A DNA stretch of 64,000 bases, from assembly GCA_018368345.1 (NCBI GenBank), contig JAGZEK010000010.1, positions 29,171-93,170 of the forward strand, given 5' to 3'. Shown here piece by piece: positions 17,520-25,054 of this stretch. The notes under the pieces were generated by a model. It searched no databases and was not told where the DNA came from. It worked only from the letters and a program-made list of their open reading frames with translations. Both the position numbers and the translations under genes were made by a program. The stretch comes from Collinsella sp. (GTDB taxonomy: Bacteria; Actinomycetota; Coriobacteriia; Coriobacteriales; Coriobacteriaceae). Every line of letters starts with the position of its first letter. Position 1 is the stretch's first letter.

Positions 17520-18431
17520 ATGTCCGCTTGCCCGCTGGTCGATTGTCACACCCACACCTCGTTTTCGGACGGCCATGCCTCGTTTGATGACAACGTCCGT
17601 GCCGCTGCTGCGGCAGGCTGCCGCGTCATGGTCTCGACCGACCACCTCGCCCTGCCTGCCAGTATGGATGCTAACTGCGAGGTGCAGGTCGTCGAGGGCG
17701 ACTTGCCGGCACATCGTCTGGCCTTTGAGGACGCCCGCAGGCTTGCCGCGCAAATCGCGCCGGAGCTCGAGCTTATCTATGGCTTTGAATGCGATTGGTA
17801 CGAGGGCTGCGAACCCTTGGTTGAGCGCTGGTCCCAGGGCGCCGTGGTGCGCTTGGGCAGCGTGCATTGGATTGGCGACCCGGGCGATATCATGGCCGGC
17901 GCCGCGGGCACGGCGGGAACGGAGAGCGTCACTCGTCCCGATACGCCCGATTCGCTTTGTGGCTGGATCGACGACGATACCAACCTGCATGTTTGGGAAA
18001 ACTTAGGCGTACGCGGCGTATGGGAACACTACGTCGACGACTGGTGCCGTGCTTGCGAAAGCCCGCTTAACTTTGACGTGATGGCCCACCCCGACCTGGT
18101 CATGCGTTTTTCGAAGGAGGGCTTTGCGCCCGATTTTGACCCGGCGCCGTTTTGGGAGCAGATGGCCGAATGCGCCCACGATACGGGTCGCCGCGTTGAG
18201 GTCTCGACCGCCGCACCGCGCAAGGGGCTCGACGATTACTACCCCGCGACCGGGCTGTTGCGCCGCTTCGCCCATGCCGAGGTGCCCATCACCTTTGGCT
18301 CGGACGCGCACCGCGCCTGCGACATCTGCTGGAACATCCGCGAGGCCCAGGCCCACGCCTACGACTGCGGCTACCGGGCCTTCGATATCCCCCACCCCAC
18401 CGGCGAATGGGAATCCACGCCCCTCGCCTAA
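17520..18431 (+). CDS. PHP-domain histidinol-phosphatase (HisK/HisJ type)
   Basis: A 303-residue protein of the PHP metal-dependent phosphatase superfamily. Motifs are VDCHTHTSFSDGHASFDDN (7-25), MVSTDHLALP, YGFECDWYEG, GSVHWI, DVMAHPDLVMRF and TFGSDAHRACDI. It would dephosphorylate histidinol phosphate. That step is otherwise missing from the neighbouring his operon, whose HisB carries only the dehydratase domain. It is convergent with hisE, so it has its own promoter. ATG at 17520 follows AAAGGAGCCGCC. Confidence 0.85.
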   Translation: MSACPLVDCHTHTSFSDGHASFDDNVRAAAAAGCRVMVSTDHLALPASMDANCEVQVVEGDLPAHRLAFEDARRLAAQIAPELELIYGFECDWYEGCEPLVERWSQGAVVRLGSVHWIGDPGDIMAGAAGTAGTESVTRPDTPDSLCGWIDDDTNLHVWENLGVRGVWEHYVDDWCRACESPLNFDVMAHPDLVMRFSKEGFAPDFDPAPFWEQMAECAHDTGRRVEVSTAAPRKGLDDYYPATGLLRRFAHAEVPITFGSDAHRACDICWNIREAQAHAYDCGYRAFDIPHPTGEWESTPLA

Positions 18432-18463
18432 CTAGTCGTTTAAGAACGTCCCCAATGACTAGT
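18431..18463. repeat. Palindrome with AACGTCCCC core at a convergent gene junction
   Basis: ACTAGTCGTT (18431-18440) and AATGACTAGT (18454-18463) pair with one mismatch around TAAGAACGTCCCC. It overlaps the ends of both the PHP gene and hisE, and shares AACGTCCCC with the palindrome at 51338-51392. Confidence 0.6.
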
Positions 18464-18776
18464 GGCGGCGGGCGTTGAGTTCGCCGGCCAGTTCGTCGAG
18501 GGTGATGCCGTAGCGCTCGAGCGTCACGAGCAGGTGGTAGATCAGGTCGCCGGCCTCGTAGCGGATGTGATCGTGGTCGTTATCCTTGCAGGCCATGATC
18601 ACCTCGCTCGCCTCCTCGGCAAGCTTCTTGAGAAGCTCGTCCTCGACGTCGGTCAGCAGACGCGCGGTATAGCTCTCCTGCGGCGATGCGTCGCGACGGC
18701 CGTGAATCACCTCGGCCAGTCCCGTCAGCGTCTCACCGATGTTTCCCGGCTGCACGTTAGCTGTTCTGACTCCCAT
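18459..18776 (-). CDS. hisE: Phosphoribosyl-ATP pyrophosphatase
   Basis: A 105-residue, all-helical MazG-like enzyme catalysing step 2 of histidine synthesis (PRATP to PRAMP plus pyrophosphate). Hallmarks are PQESYTARLLTDVEDELLKK, the metal site EEASEVIMACKDND, and YEAGDLIYHLLVTLERYGI. The N-terminal 30 residues (NIGETLTGLAEVI) are as expected. It is the last gene of the his operon, after a 15-nt gap from the small upstream gene. Ribosome binding site AGAGGAAATAACC. Confidence 0.95.
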   Translation of the reverse strand: MGVRTANVQPGNIGETLTGLAEVIHGRRDASPQESYTARLLTDVEDELLKKLAEEASEVIMACKDNDHDHIRYEAGDLIYHLLVTLERYGITLDELAGELNARRH

Positions 18777-18791
18777 GGTTATTTCCTCTCG

Positions 18792-19019
18792 TTACTGCAG
18801 CGTAAAGTAGGTACCGGTCTCATCGAACCGAGGCTTTGCGCCCTTTTTCTCAAAGAACTCGACGATGACGGCATGGGCCTCATTGAGCCTTTCCTTCTCG
18901 GCCTCGAGCCAAAGCGACTGCGCCCCGCAGGCATCAGTCAGGTGCACGCGGCATGGCACGCCCGCGCGGAGGAGCTCGGTGTTGCATTCGGCGACCTCGA
19001 ACGGCGTCACGACTTTCAT
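18792..19019 (-). CDS. Small uncharacterised protein inside the his operon
   Basis: A 75-residue soluble protein. It begins MKVVTPFEVAECNTELLR and has a central RVHLTDACGAQSLWLE. A helical segment (KERLNEAHAVIVEFFEKKG) precedes a strand-rich end (PRFDETGTYFTLQ). Its ATG overlaps the hisI stop (ATGA), and hisE follows, so it is translationally coupled to histidine genes. I do not recognise an enzyme family. The central DACG may be a metal or redox site, but that is a guess. Coupling makes it more likely to be a real gene than a chance frame. Confidence 0.7.
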   Translation of the reverse strand: MKVVTPFEVAECNTELLRAGVPCRVHLTDACGAQSLWLEAEKERLNEAHAVIVEFFEKKGAKPRFDETGTYFTLQ

Positions 19020-19357
19020 CGCACTCCCCCTTCCACGCGCTTAAAGAAGCAGGTACGGTTGCCGGTATGGCAGGCCGGGCCCGGTGAGTCCACCTTGACC
19101 AGCAGCGTATCGCTATCGCAGTCGGCCCAGAGCTCCTTGACCTCCTGCATGTTGCCACTCGTCGCGCCCTTGTTCCAGAGCTCCTGACGGCTGCGACTCC
19201 AAAACCACGTGGTCCCGGTCTTGAGCGTCAGCCCCACCGATTCCTCGTTCATCCAAGCAACCATAAGCACCTCACCGGTGTCATGCTGCTGAACCACGCA
19301 AGGAATCAGCCCGCGGGCGTCGTACGTAAGCTTTGAAGGATCGGTTATCTCTTCCAT
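19016..19357 (-). CDS. hisI: Phosphoribosyl-AMP cyclohydrolase
   Basis: A 113-residue Zn-dependent enzyme for step 3 of histidine synthesis, opening the adenine ring of PRAMP. Motifs are GLIPCVVQQHDTGEVLMVAW, TGTTWFWSRSRQELWNKG, the Mg2+ site DCDSDTLLVKV, and Zn ligands in ACHTGNRTCF. The start at 19357 (MEEITDPSKL) has GGGGAG upstream; a longer frame exists but lacks family similarity. hisI and hisE are separate genes here, unlike the fused form of enterobacteria. Confidence 0.95.
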   Translation of the reverse strand: MEEITDPSKLTYDARGLIPCVVQQHDTGEVLMVAWMNEESVGLTLKTGTTWFWSRSRQELWNKGATSGNMQEVKELWADCDSDTLLVKVDSPGPACHTGNRTCFFKRVEGGVR

Positions 19358-19399
19358 TTCTCTCCCCAAATTCAAACTTCGCAGGTCGGCGAGGGTTGT

Positions 19400-19487
19400 C
19401 CAGGTGCCCGAGATTCCGAGCGACAAGCCCGACGACGCGTACTTAAAGTACGCGAGGAGGGTTGGAGCCGGAAGGTCGGGCGCCTGG
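19400..19487. repeat. Long imperfect hairpin between hisF and hisI
   Basis: CCAGGTGCCCGA (19400-19411) pairs with TCGGGCGCCTGG (19476-19487). Inside is a perfect GCGTACTT/AAGTACGC palindrome (19437-19452). It occupies the 143-bp gap between two genes that are otherwise tightly spaced, so it may process or stabilise the his mRNA, or be an inserted repeat. Confidence 0.65.
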
Positions 19488-19500
19488 GCAAGCCGCAGCG

Positions 19501-20283
19501 CTAGAAGTCCAACCTGACAGGGATGCCTTGAGAGGCCATATATTCTTTGACTTCGCGAATGCTGAAAGTTCCAAAGTGAAAGACGCTCGCCGCCAGCACG
19601 GCATCGGCCTCGCCCTCGATCACGCCCTCGGCAAAATGCTCGAGCGTGCCCACGCCGCCGCTTGCGATCACCGGGATCGGCACCGCGCGCGCCACGGCGC
19701 GGGTGAGTGCCAGGTCGAAGCCAGCCTTGGTGCCGTCGCGATCCATGCTGGTGAGCAAGATCTCACCGGCGCCGCGACGAGCCGCTTCCTCGGCCCACGC
19801 CACCGCATCGATACCCGTGGCGTTGCGACCGCCCGCCGTGAAGACCTCCCACTTGTCGGCATCCGGCTGACCGGGCAGGCCCACGCGCTTGGCATCAATC
19901 GCCACGACCACGGCCTGGCTGCCAAACGCCGCGGCGGCCTGGCTGATCAACGACGGATCGCGCACGGCGGCGGAGTTAAGCGACACCTTGTCGGCACCGG
20001 CGGCAACCATGGTTCGCATGCCCGCCAAGTCGCGGAAACCGCCGCCCACGGTATAGGGAATAGCGAGCTCCTCGGCCGCGTGCGCCGCCATCTCGATGGT
20101 CGTCGCGCGGTTGTCGCTCGTCGCGGTAATGTCCAGGAAGACGACCTCGTCTGCACCCTCGCGGTCGTAGGCGCGCGCCAGCTCCACCGGGTCGCCAGCA
20201 TCGCGCAGGCTCACAAAGTTGACGCCCTTGACCACGCGGCCGTCCTTAACATCCAGACAGGGAATCACGCGTTTGGCAAGCAT
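19501..20283 (-). CDS. hisF: Imidazole glycerol phosphate synthase, cyclase subunit
   Basis: A 260-residue (beta/alpha)8 barrel. Motifs are AKRVIPCLDVKDGRVVKGVN with catalytic Asp11, VFLDITATSDNR, GGGFRD, catalytic Asp in LLTSMDRDGTKAG (about 130-140), and VIASGGVGTLEHF. With HisH it uses ammonia from glutamine to make IGP and AICAR. It lies 3 nt after the hisA stop. Normal length. Confidence 0.97.
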   Translation of the reverse strand: MLAKRVIPCLDVKDGRVVKGVNFVSLRDAGDPVELARAYDREGADEVVFLDITATSDNRATTIEMAAHAAEELAIPYTVGGGFRDLAGMRTMVAAGADKVSLNSAAVRDPSLISQAAAAFGSQAVVVAIDAKRVGLPGQPDADKWEVFTAGGRNATGIDAVAWAEEAARRGAGEILLTSMDRDGTKAGFDLALTRAVARAVPIPVIASGGVGTLEHFAEGVIEGEADAVLAASVFHFGTFSIREVKEYMASQGIPVRLDF

Positions 20284-20286
20284 GGG

Positions 20287-21030
20287 CTACTCCTTCCCTC
20301 GGGCGGCGGCCAACGCCTGGGCCAGCGTAAAGTTGCCCTCGTAGAGCGCACGACCGGTAATGGCACCCTCGATGGCATCCTCGCCCACCGCGGCCAGTGC
20401 GCGGATATCGTCGAGCGTCGAGATGCCGCCCGAAGCCACGACGGGAAAGCCCGCGACCTCGGCCACATGGCGATACGCCGCCACGTCGATGCCCGTCTGC
20501 ATGCCATCGCGCGCGATGTCGGTATACACCAGATGCTTAAAGCCCAGCTCGGTGAGCTGCGCCACGGCGTCGTCGAGCGCCACACCCGCGCCGTCGCGCC
20601 AACCATTCACCTTGACCTGGCCGTCACGGGCGGCAATGTCTGCCACCAGTAACTCGCCAAAGCCTTGCGCCGCCACCTCGGCAAATCCCGGCTCGGTCAC
20701 GAGCACCGTGCCTAGCGCGATGCGACGCGCGCCGTAGCCGGCCAGCTCGTCGATGCGCGCGAGCGAACGAACGCCGCCGCCCACGTCCGCGGACAGACCG
20801 TCGACGCCGCAGATGGCCTTAATCGCTGCCGAGTTGGCAGCGCACGCGTCCTCGTCCTCGCCAAAGGCAGCGGACAGGTCGACGACGTGCACCCAGCTCG
20901 CGCCCTGCTCGGCAAAGGAGCGGGCAACGGCCACGGGGTCGTCAGAATACACCTTACAGCGGCTCCGGTCGCCGCGCTCCAGGCGCACGACCTTGCCGCC
21001 GATCAAATCGATTGCGGGAAACAGAATCAT
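20287..21030 (-). CDS. hisA: ProFAR isomerase
   Basis: A 247-residue half-barrel-duplicated TIM barrel. ILFPAIDLIGGKVVRLERGD holds catalytic Asp8, followed by VHVVDLSAAFGE, VGGGVRSLARI, VYTDIARDGMQTG with the second catalytic Asp, and VVASGGISTLDDI. It isomerises ProFAR to PRFAR in histidine synthesis. There is no indication of the bifunctional PriA type, and no trpF is nearby, but PriA activity cannot be excluded in an actinobacterium. The start overlaps the hisH stop by 4 nt (ATGA). Confidence 0.95.
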   Translation of the reverse strand: MILFPAIDLIGGKVVRLERGDRSRCKVYSDDPVAVARSFAEQGASWVHVVDLSAAFGEDEDACAANSAAIKAICGVDGLSADVGGGVRSLARIDELAGYGARRIALGTVLVTEPGFAEVAAQGFGELLVADIAARDGQVKVNGWRDGAGVALDDAVAQLTELGFKHLVYTDIARDGMQTGIDVAAYRHVAEVAGFPVVASGGISTLDDIRALAAVGEDAIEGAITGRALYEGNFTLAQALAAARGKE

Positions 21031-21728
21031 CGGCCGGCCCCCTCGACGATGCTCACGAAGTTCTTAAGGATGCGCTGACCCAGCGCAGAGGATTTCTCGG
21101 GATGGAACTGGCAGCCCCACACGTTGCCGTGGCGCACGATGCACGGGAAGCTCCGTGTATAGTGCGTGCGCGCCAACACATCGGCGGCATCGACGTCGTC
21201 GGCCACCGCGTAGCTGTGAGTGAAATACATGTTGGCGCCCTCGGCAAAACCGGCAAGCAACGGATCGGCCGCACCGGCGGGCGTCATGCGCACCTGGTCC
21301 CAGCCCACGTGCGGGACCTTCAGACGGCTCGACTCCAGGTGCGTGCACGAGCCACGCATGATGCCCAGGCCATCGACCCAGGGACCACCGGCCTGCTCGG
21401 AGGCATCGTCGTCCGCGTCCGCGTCCTCGTTCGCAGGCACGCCCTCGTTGCCGCGCTCAAAAAACAGCTGAAGGCCCAGGCAGATGCCGAGCAGCGGAGT
21501 TCCGGCGGCAACGGCATCGAGCACGGCCACCTCCTCGCCGCTCTGACGCATAAAGGCGATCGCGTCATAGAACGCACCCACGCCCGGGATGACCAGGCCG
21601 TCGGCGTTGCGGATCTGCTCCGGATCGTCCGACGTGCAGGCGGCAGCACCGGCGCGCGCAAGCCCGCGCACGACGCTCGACAAGTTGCCCTTGTGGTAGT
21701 CGACCACCACGATCTTCGGTTCGCCCAC
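21027..21728 (-). CDS. hisH: Imidazole glycerol phosphate synthase, glutaminase subunit
   Basis: A 233-residue class I glutamine amidotransferase that supplies ammonia to HisF. Motifs are VVVDYHKGNLSSVVRGL, IPGVGAFYDAI, nucleophile Cys in LLGICLGLQLFFE, and catalytic His/Glu in WGCQFHPEKSSALG. A GTG start at 21728 was chosen for GGAGGGG 5 nt upstream. An acidic insert (EDADADDDASEQAGG, about residues 115-130) makes it roughly 20-30 residues longer than usual. Confidence 0.94.
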   Translation of the reverse strand: MGEPKIVVVDYHKGNLSSVVRGLARAGAAACTSDDPEQIRNADGLVIPGVGAFYDAIAFMRQSGEEVAVLDAVAAGTPLLGICLGLQLFFERGNEGVPANEDADADDDASEQAGGPWVDGLGIMRGSCTHLESSRLKVPHVGWDQVRMTPAGAADPLLAGFAEGANMYFTHSYAVADDVDAADVLARTHYTRSFPCIVRHGNVWGCQFHPEKSSALGQRILKNFVSIVEGAGR

Positions 21729-21753
21729 GCGACCCCTCCACTTCTCATCATCC

Positions 21754-21794
21754 AAAACCACCACAAAGAGGACAGGCATCTTCGTGGTGGTTTT
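21754..21794 (-). promoter_or_regulatory. Intra-operon hairpin before hisH
   Basis: AAAACCACCACAAAGA (21754-21769) pairs with TCTTCGTGGTGGTTTT (21779-21794) in the hisB-hisH gap. A T4 follows on the minus strand, so it may be a weak attenuator or an mRNA stability element. Confidence 0.5.
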
Positions 21795-21807
21795 ACCCTT
21801 GTGACGG

Positions 21808-22395
21808 TTACAGCGAGCCCTTTGTGCTGGGGATACCCTGCACGCGGGGATCGAGTTCGCAGGCGCGGCGCATCGTGCGGCCCACGGCCTTAAAGGCGGC
21901 CTCGATAATGTGGTGCGAATTGCCGCCCGCCAGCTCGCGCACGTGCAGCGTGAGCTTGGCATCGCGCGCAAAGGCATAGAAGAACTCGACGGCCAGCTCG
22001 GTATCAAAGCTGCCCACGCGCTCAGTCGGCACGGGCAGCTCGCAATAGGCCTGCCCGCGACCCGAGATATCCACGGCGGCCATCACGAGTGTCTCGTCCA
22101 TGGCGATCGCCGCGTCGGCAAAGCGCGTAATACCCGCCTTGTCGCCCAGCGCCTGGCAAAACGCCTCGCCCAGCACAATGCCCGTGTCCTCAACGGTGTG
22201 GTGCGCGTCGACCTCGACGTCGCCCACCGCATGCACCGTCAGATCGAACAGGCCATGGCGGCCAAAAGCGTTGAGCATGTGGTCGAAAAACGGCACGCCG
22301 GTCGAGATATCGCACACGCCAGATCCGTCCAGGTCGAGCTTTACGACAATGTCGGTCTCGCCCGTCTTGCGGGTTACCTCGGCATAGCGGTCCAT
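21808..22395 (-). CDS. hisB: Imidazoleglycerol-phosphate dehydratase
   Basis: A 195-residue single-domain enzyme, without the N-terminal phosphatase domain of the enterobacterial HisB. Mn2+-binding motifs are VDAHHTVEDTGIVLGEA and GGNSHHIIEAAFKAVGR. The front motif is VPFFDHMLNAFGRHGLFDL. It dehydrates IGP to imidazole acetol phosphate. Its stop codon is 79 nt upstream of the hisH GTG, with a hairpin between. The start abuts the hisC stop. Confidence 0.97.
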   Translation of the reverse strand: MDRYAEVTRKTGETDIVVKLDLDGSGVCDISTGVPFFDHMLNAFGRHGLFDLTVHAVGDVEVDAHHTVEDTGIVLGEAFCQALGDKAGITRFADAAIAMDETLVMAAVDISGRGQAYCELPVPTERVGSFDTELAVEFFYAFARDAKLTLHVRELAGGNSHHIIEAAFKAVGRTMRRACELDPRVQGIPSTKGSL

Positions 22396-23511
22396 CTACA
22401 TCTCCTCCTTCACCAGCGCGGCAAACGCGGCCAGCACCTCGTCGTTTTCCTGCGGCGTACCCACAGTGATGCGCAGACAGTCCGCAAGCCCCGGCGCGTA
22501 GCTAAAGTCGCGCACCAAAATCGAATACTCGTCGCGCAGACGCTCGCGCACGCGCGTGGCATGCGGCGTGCGCACGAGCACAAAGTTCGCCGCGCTCGGC
22601 CATGCCTCCACGGGCATGCCCTCGGCAGCCATTGCGCGCAGGGCGCACAGCTCGCGCTCGCGCTCGGATGCGATCTGTGCCACCACGGGCGTGTAGGCAT
22701 CACGGGCACGCACGCAGGCAAGTGCTGCCGCCTGGCTCAGCACGTTAACTGAATAGATCTGGCGAATCGCCGCGAACACGTCGATGACTTCCGGCGCCGC
22801 GATCACGTAACCCAGACGCGTACCGGCAGCGCCAAACGCCTTGGACAACGTATGCAGAATCACCAGGTTGGGATGCTCGGCGATAAGCCCCTGCGCCGTG
22901 GTGACCGCGCCAAACGAATCGTCGGCAAACTCCACGTAGGCCTCGTCAACCATTACCATGCCGGGGCACGCATCGCACAGCGCCGCGACAAAGTCGAGCG
23001 GTGCCACGTCACCCGTGGGGTTGTTGGGCGAGGTCACGATTGCCAGGTTGCACTCGGACGCCGCCGCAAGCACGGCTGCCTGGTCGAGCTCAAAGGTCGC
23101 GGGGTCGCGCCACACGTCGCGCACCTCGGTCTGACAGAGCGACGCAAAGAACGCATACTCGCTAAAGCACGGCGGGCAGTTGAGCAGGGTCCGTCCCGCG
23201 CCGCCAAACGCCAACAGGTAGTTATAGAGCAGCTCGTCGCCGCCGTTGCCCACGCAGACATTCTCGCGCGCCACACCATGCCAAGCGGCAAGCTCGTCGC
23301 GCAGATCGTTGGACATGGGATCGGGATAGCGGTTGAGCGGCGTGGCAGCCAGGGCGGCGTCGACCGCCTCGCGCACGCCAGCCGGCACGGGATAGGTGTT
23401 CTCGTTGGCCGAAAGGTTGATGCGCGTGGGCGTAAAGTTGGGATCGTAGGGCTCAATACCGGCCAGGTAAGGCTGGACGAGCTCCTTCATGCGAGGCGTG
23501 AGTTCGGCCAT
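22396..23511 (-). CDS. hisC: Histidinol-phosphate aminotransferase
   Basis: A 371-residue fold-type I PLP enzyme. Motifs are LSANENTYPVP near the N terminus, GNGGDELLYNYLLAF, SPNNPTGDV, DEAYVEFADDSFG, and the PLP-lysine segment HTLSKAFGAAGTRLGYV. The C-terminal Arg lies in LRITVGTPQENDEVL. It transaminates imidazole acetol phosphate with glutamate. It sits between hisB and hisD with essentially no gaps. Confidence 0.96.
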   Translation of the reverse strand: MAELTPRMKELVQPYLAGIEPYDPNFTPTRINLSANENTYPVPAGVREAVDAALAATPLNRYPDPMSNDLRDELAAWHGVARENVCVGNGGDELLYNYLLAFGGAGRTLLNCPPCFSEYAFFASLCQTEVRDVWRDPATFELDQAAVLAAASECNLAIVTSPNNPTGDVAPLDFVAALCDACPGMVMVDEAYVEFADDSFGAVTTAQGLIAEHPNLVILHTLSKAFGAAGTRLGYVIAAPEVIDVFAAIRQIYSVNVLSQAAALACVRARDAYTPVVAQIASERERELCALRAMAAEGMPVEAWPSAANFVLVRTPHATRVRERLRDEYSILVRDFSYAPGLADCLRITVGTPQENDEVLAAFAALVKEEM

Positions 23512-23512
23512 A

Positions 23513-24949
23513 TTAGGCCTCCCCGCCGGTTACGCCAGCGCCATCTGCGCCTGCAGCCGCCAGGTCCACGCCCTCGGCAACCGTCGCCACGGCGTCGCCC
23601 GGCCAGGCAACCTTGGTCAGGTCGGCCGCGGCGAGCGACTCGGCGCTCACGGCATCCTCGCCCTGCTCCAACACGCGGCGACGCAGTGCGGCCGAAAGCG
23701 CGTGCGCCCACAGGCCCTCGGCCTCGGCCAGGCGCTGCGTAGCGGGAGCGTCGGAGAGCAGGCCCTCGGGTGTATAGCAAATGACGCTCGAGCGCTTGAC
23801 GAACTCCTCCACCGAAAGCGGGTTTGAGAACATGGCCGTGCCGCCGGTCGGCAGCGTGTGGTTGGGACCGGCAACATAATCGCCGAGCGGCTCGGAGCTC
23901 CAAGCGCCCACGAAGATGGCGCCGGCGTTGCGAATGCCGCCGAGCAGGCCCATCGCATCCTTGCAGTGCAGCTCCAGGTGCTCGGGCGCCACGGTGTTCA
24001 CCGCCTCGACGGCGGCAGTCATGTCGGCGGCCACCACGATAGTGCCTTCGTTATCGAACGAGGCGCGCGTGATCTCGGCACGCGGCGACTGCGCCACCAG
24101 GATGTCGATGCCGGCCTCGACCTCGCGCGCAAACTGCTCGTCGCAAGTCACCAGATAGCAGGCTGCCAGCGGATCGTGCTCGGCCTGGGCCATCAGGTCT
24201 GCCGCGACCACCATGGGCTCGGCCGTGGCATCGGCCAGCACGCAGACCTCGGAGGGACCGGCGACCATATCGATACCCACATCACCCGAGACAATCTGCT
24301 TGGCAGCGGCGACAAAGGCGTTACCCGGGCCGGTAATCTTGTCGACGCGCGGAATGGTCTCGGTGCCGTACGCCAGCGCGGCCACGGCCTGGGCGCCGCC
24401 CACCATATAGATTTCGTCCACTCCGCCGAGCTTTGCCGCGGCGAGCGTGTAGGGGCTGATAAGGCCGTCCTTTTGCGGCGGGGTCACCATAACCACGCGC
24501 TTGACGCCGGCGACCTTGGCGGGAATGGCATTCATGAGCACGGTGGAGGGATACTGCGCGCGACCGCCCGGCACGTAGATGCCGGCCGCCGCGAGCGGGG
24601 TCACCTTAACGCCGAGCATCGTGCCATCCGCACGCGTGGTAAACCAGCTCTGCTCGACCTCGCGCTGGTGGAACTCGCGAATCTGACGCGCGGCCTTCTC
24701 GAGCGCGGCGACAAAGGCCGGGTCGAGGCCCTCAAGCGCGGCATCGATCTGCTCTTGCGGCAGGCGGAAGCTCTGCAGCTCAACACCGTCAAAACGCTGA
24801 CAGTAATCGCACACCGCGGCATCGCCGTTAGCACGCACGTTGGCCACGATATCGCGGGCGGCGTCGACGATGTTTTGCGGCAGGACGCCCTTGCGGTTGA
24901 GCTGGTTGGTAACGAGGCGCTCACCGGGAGCAAGCTTAATGGTCTTCAT
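23513..24949 (-). CDS. hisD: Histidinol dehydrogenase
   Basis: A 478-residue Zn-dependent enzyme performing the last two oxidations to L-histidine with NAD+. The family signature is present: MVAGPSEVCVLADATAEPM and DLMAQAEHDPLAACYLVT. Others are GLYVPGG-like IYVPGGRAQYPSTVLMN, KITGPGNAFVAAAKQIV and HTLPTGGTAMFSNPLSVEEF. The C terminus (about 430-478) is extended with Ala/Gly-rich sequence. It lies 1 nt before hisC, and 105 nt separate it from the upstream hisZG gene. Confidence 0.97.
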   Translation of the reverse strand: MKTIKLAPGERLVTNQLNRKGVLPQNIVDAARDIVANVRANGDAAVCDYCQRFDGVELQSFRLPQEQIDAALEGLDPAFVAALEKAARQIREFHQREVEQSWFTTRADGTMLGVKVTPLAAAGIYVPGGRAQYPSTVLMNAIPAKVAGVKRVVMVTPPQKDGLISPYTLAAAKLGGVDEIYMVGGAQAVAALAYGTETIPRVDKITGPGNAFVAAAKQIVSGDVGIDMVAGPSEVCVLADATAEPMVVAADLMAQAEHDPLAACYLVTCDEQFAREVEAGIDILVAQSPRAEITRASFDNEGTIVVAADMTAAVEAVNTVAPEHLELHCKDAMGLLGGIRNAGAIFVGAWSSEPLGDYVAGPNHTLPTGGTAMFSNPLSVEEFVKRSSVICYTPEGLLSDAPATQRLAEAEGLWAHALSAALRRRVLEQGEDAVSAESLAAADLTKVAWPGDAVATVAEGVDLAAAGADGAGVTGGEA

Positions 24950-25054
24950 ATCGGTATCCCCTATCGGTCGAGGTTGTGTTCGAAAAACGAGAGGCCGGGC
25001 GGCGGCGCCAATCGGCCCGCAGCCCGGACGTTGGGGCGCCCGTGCGCGCTCGCG

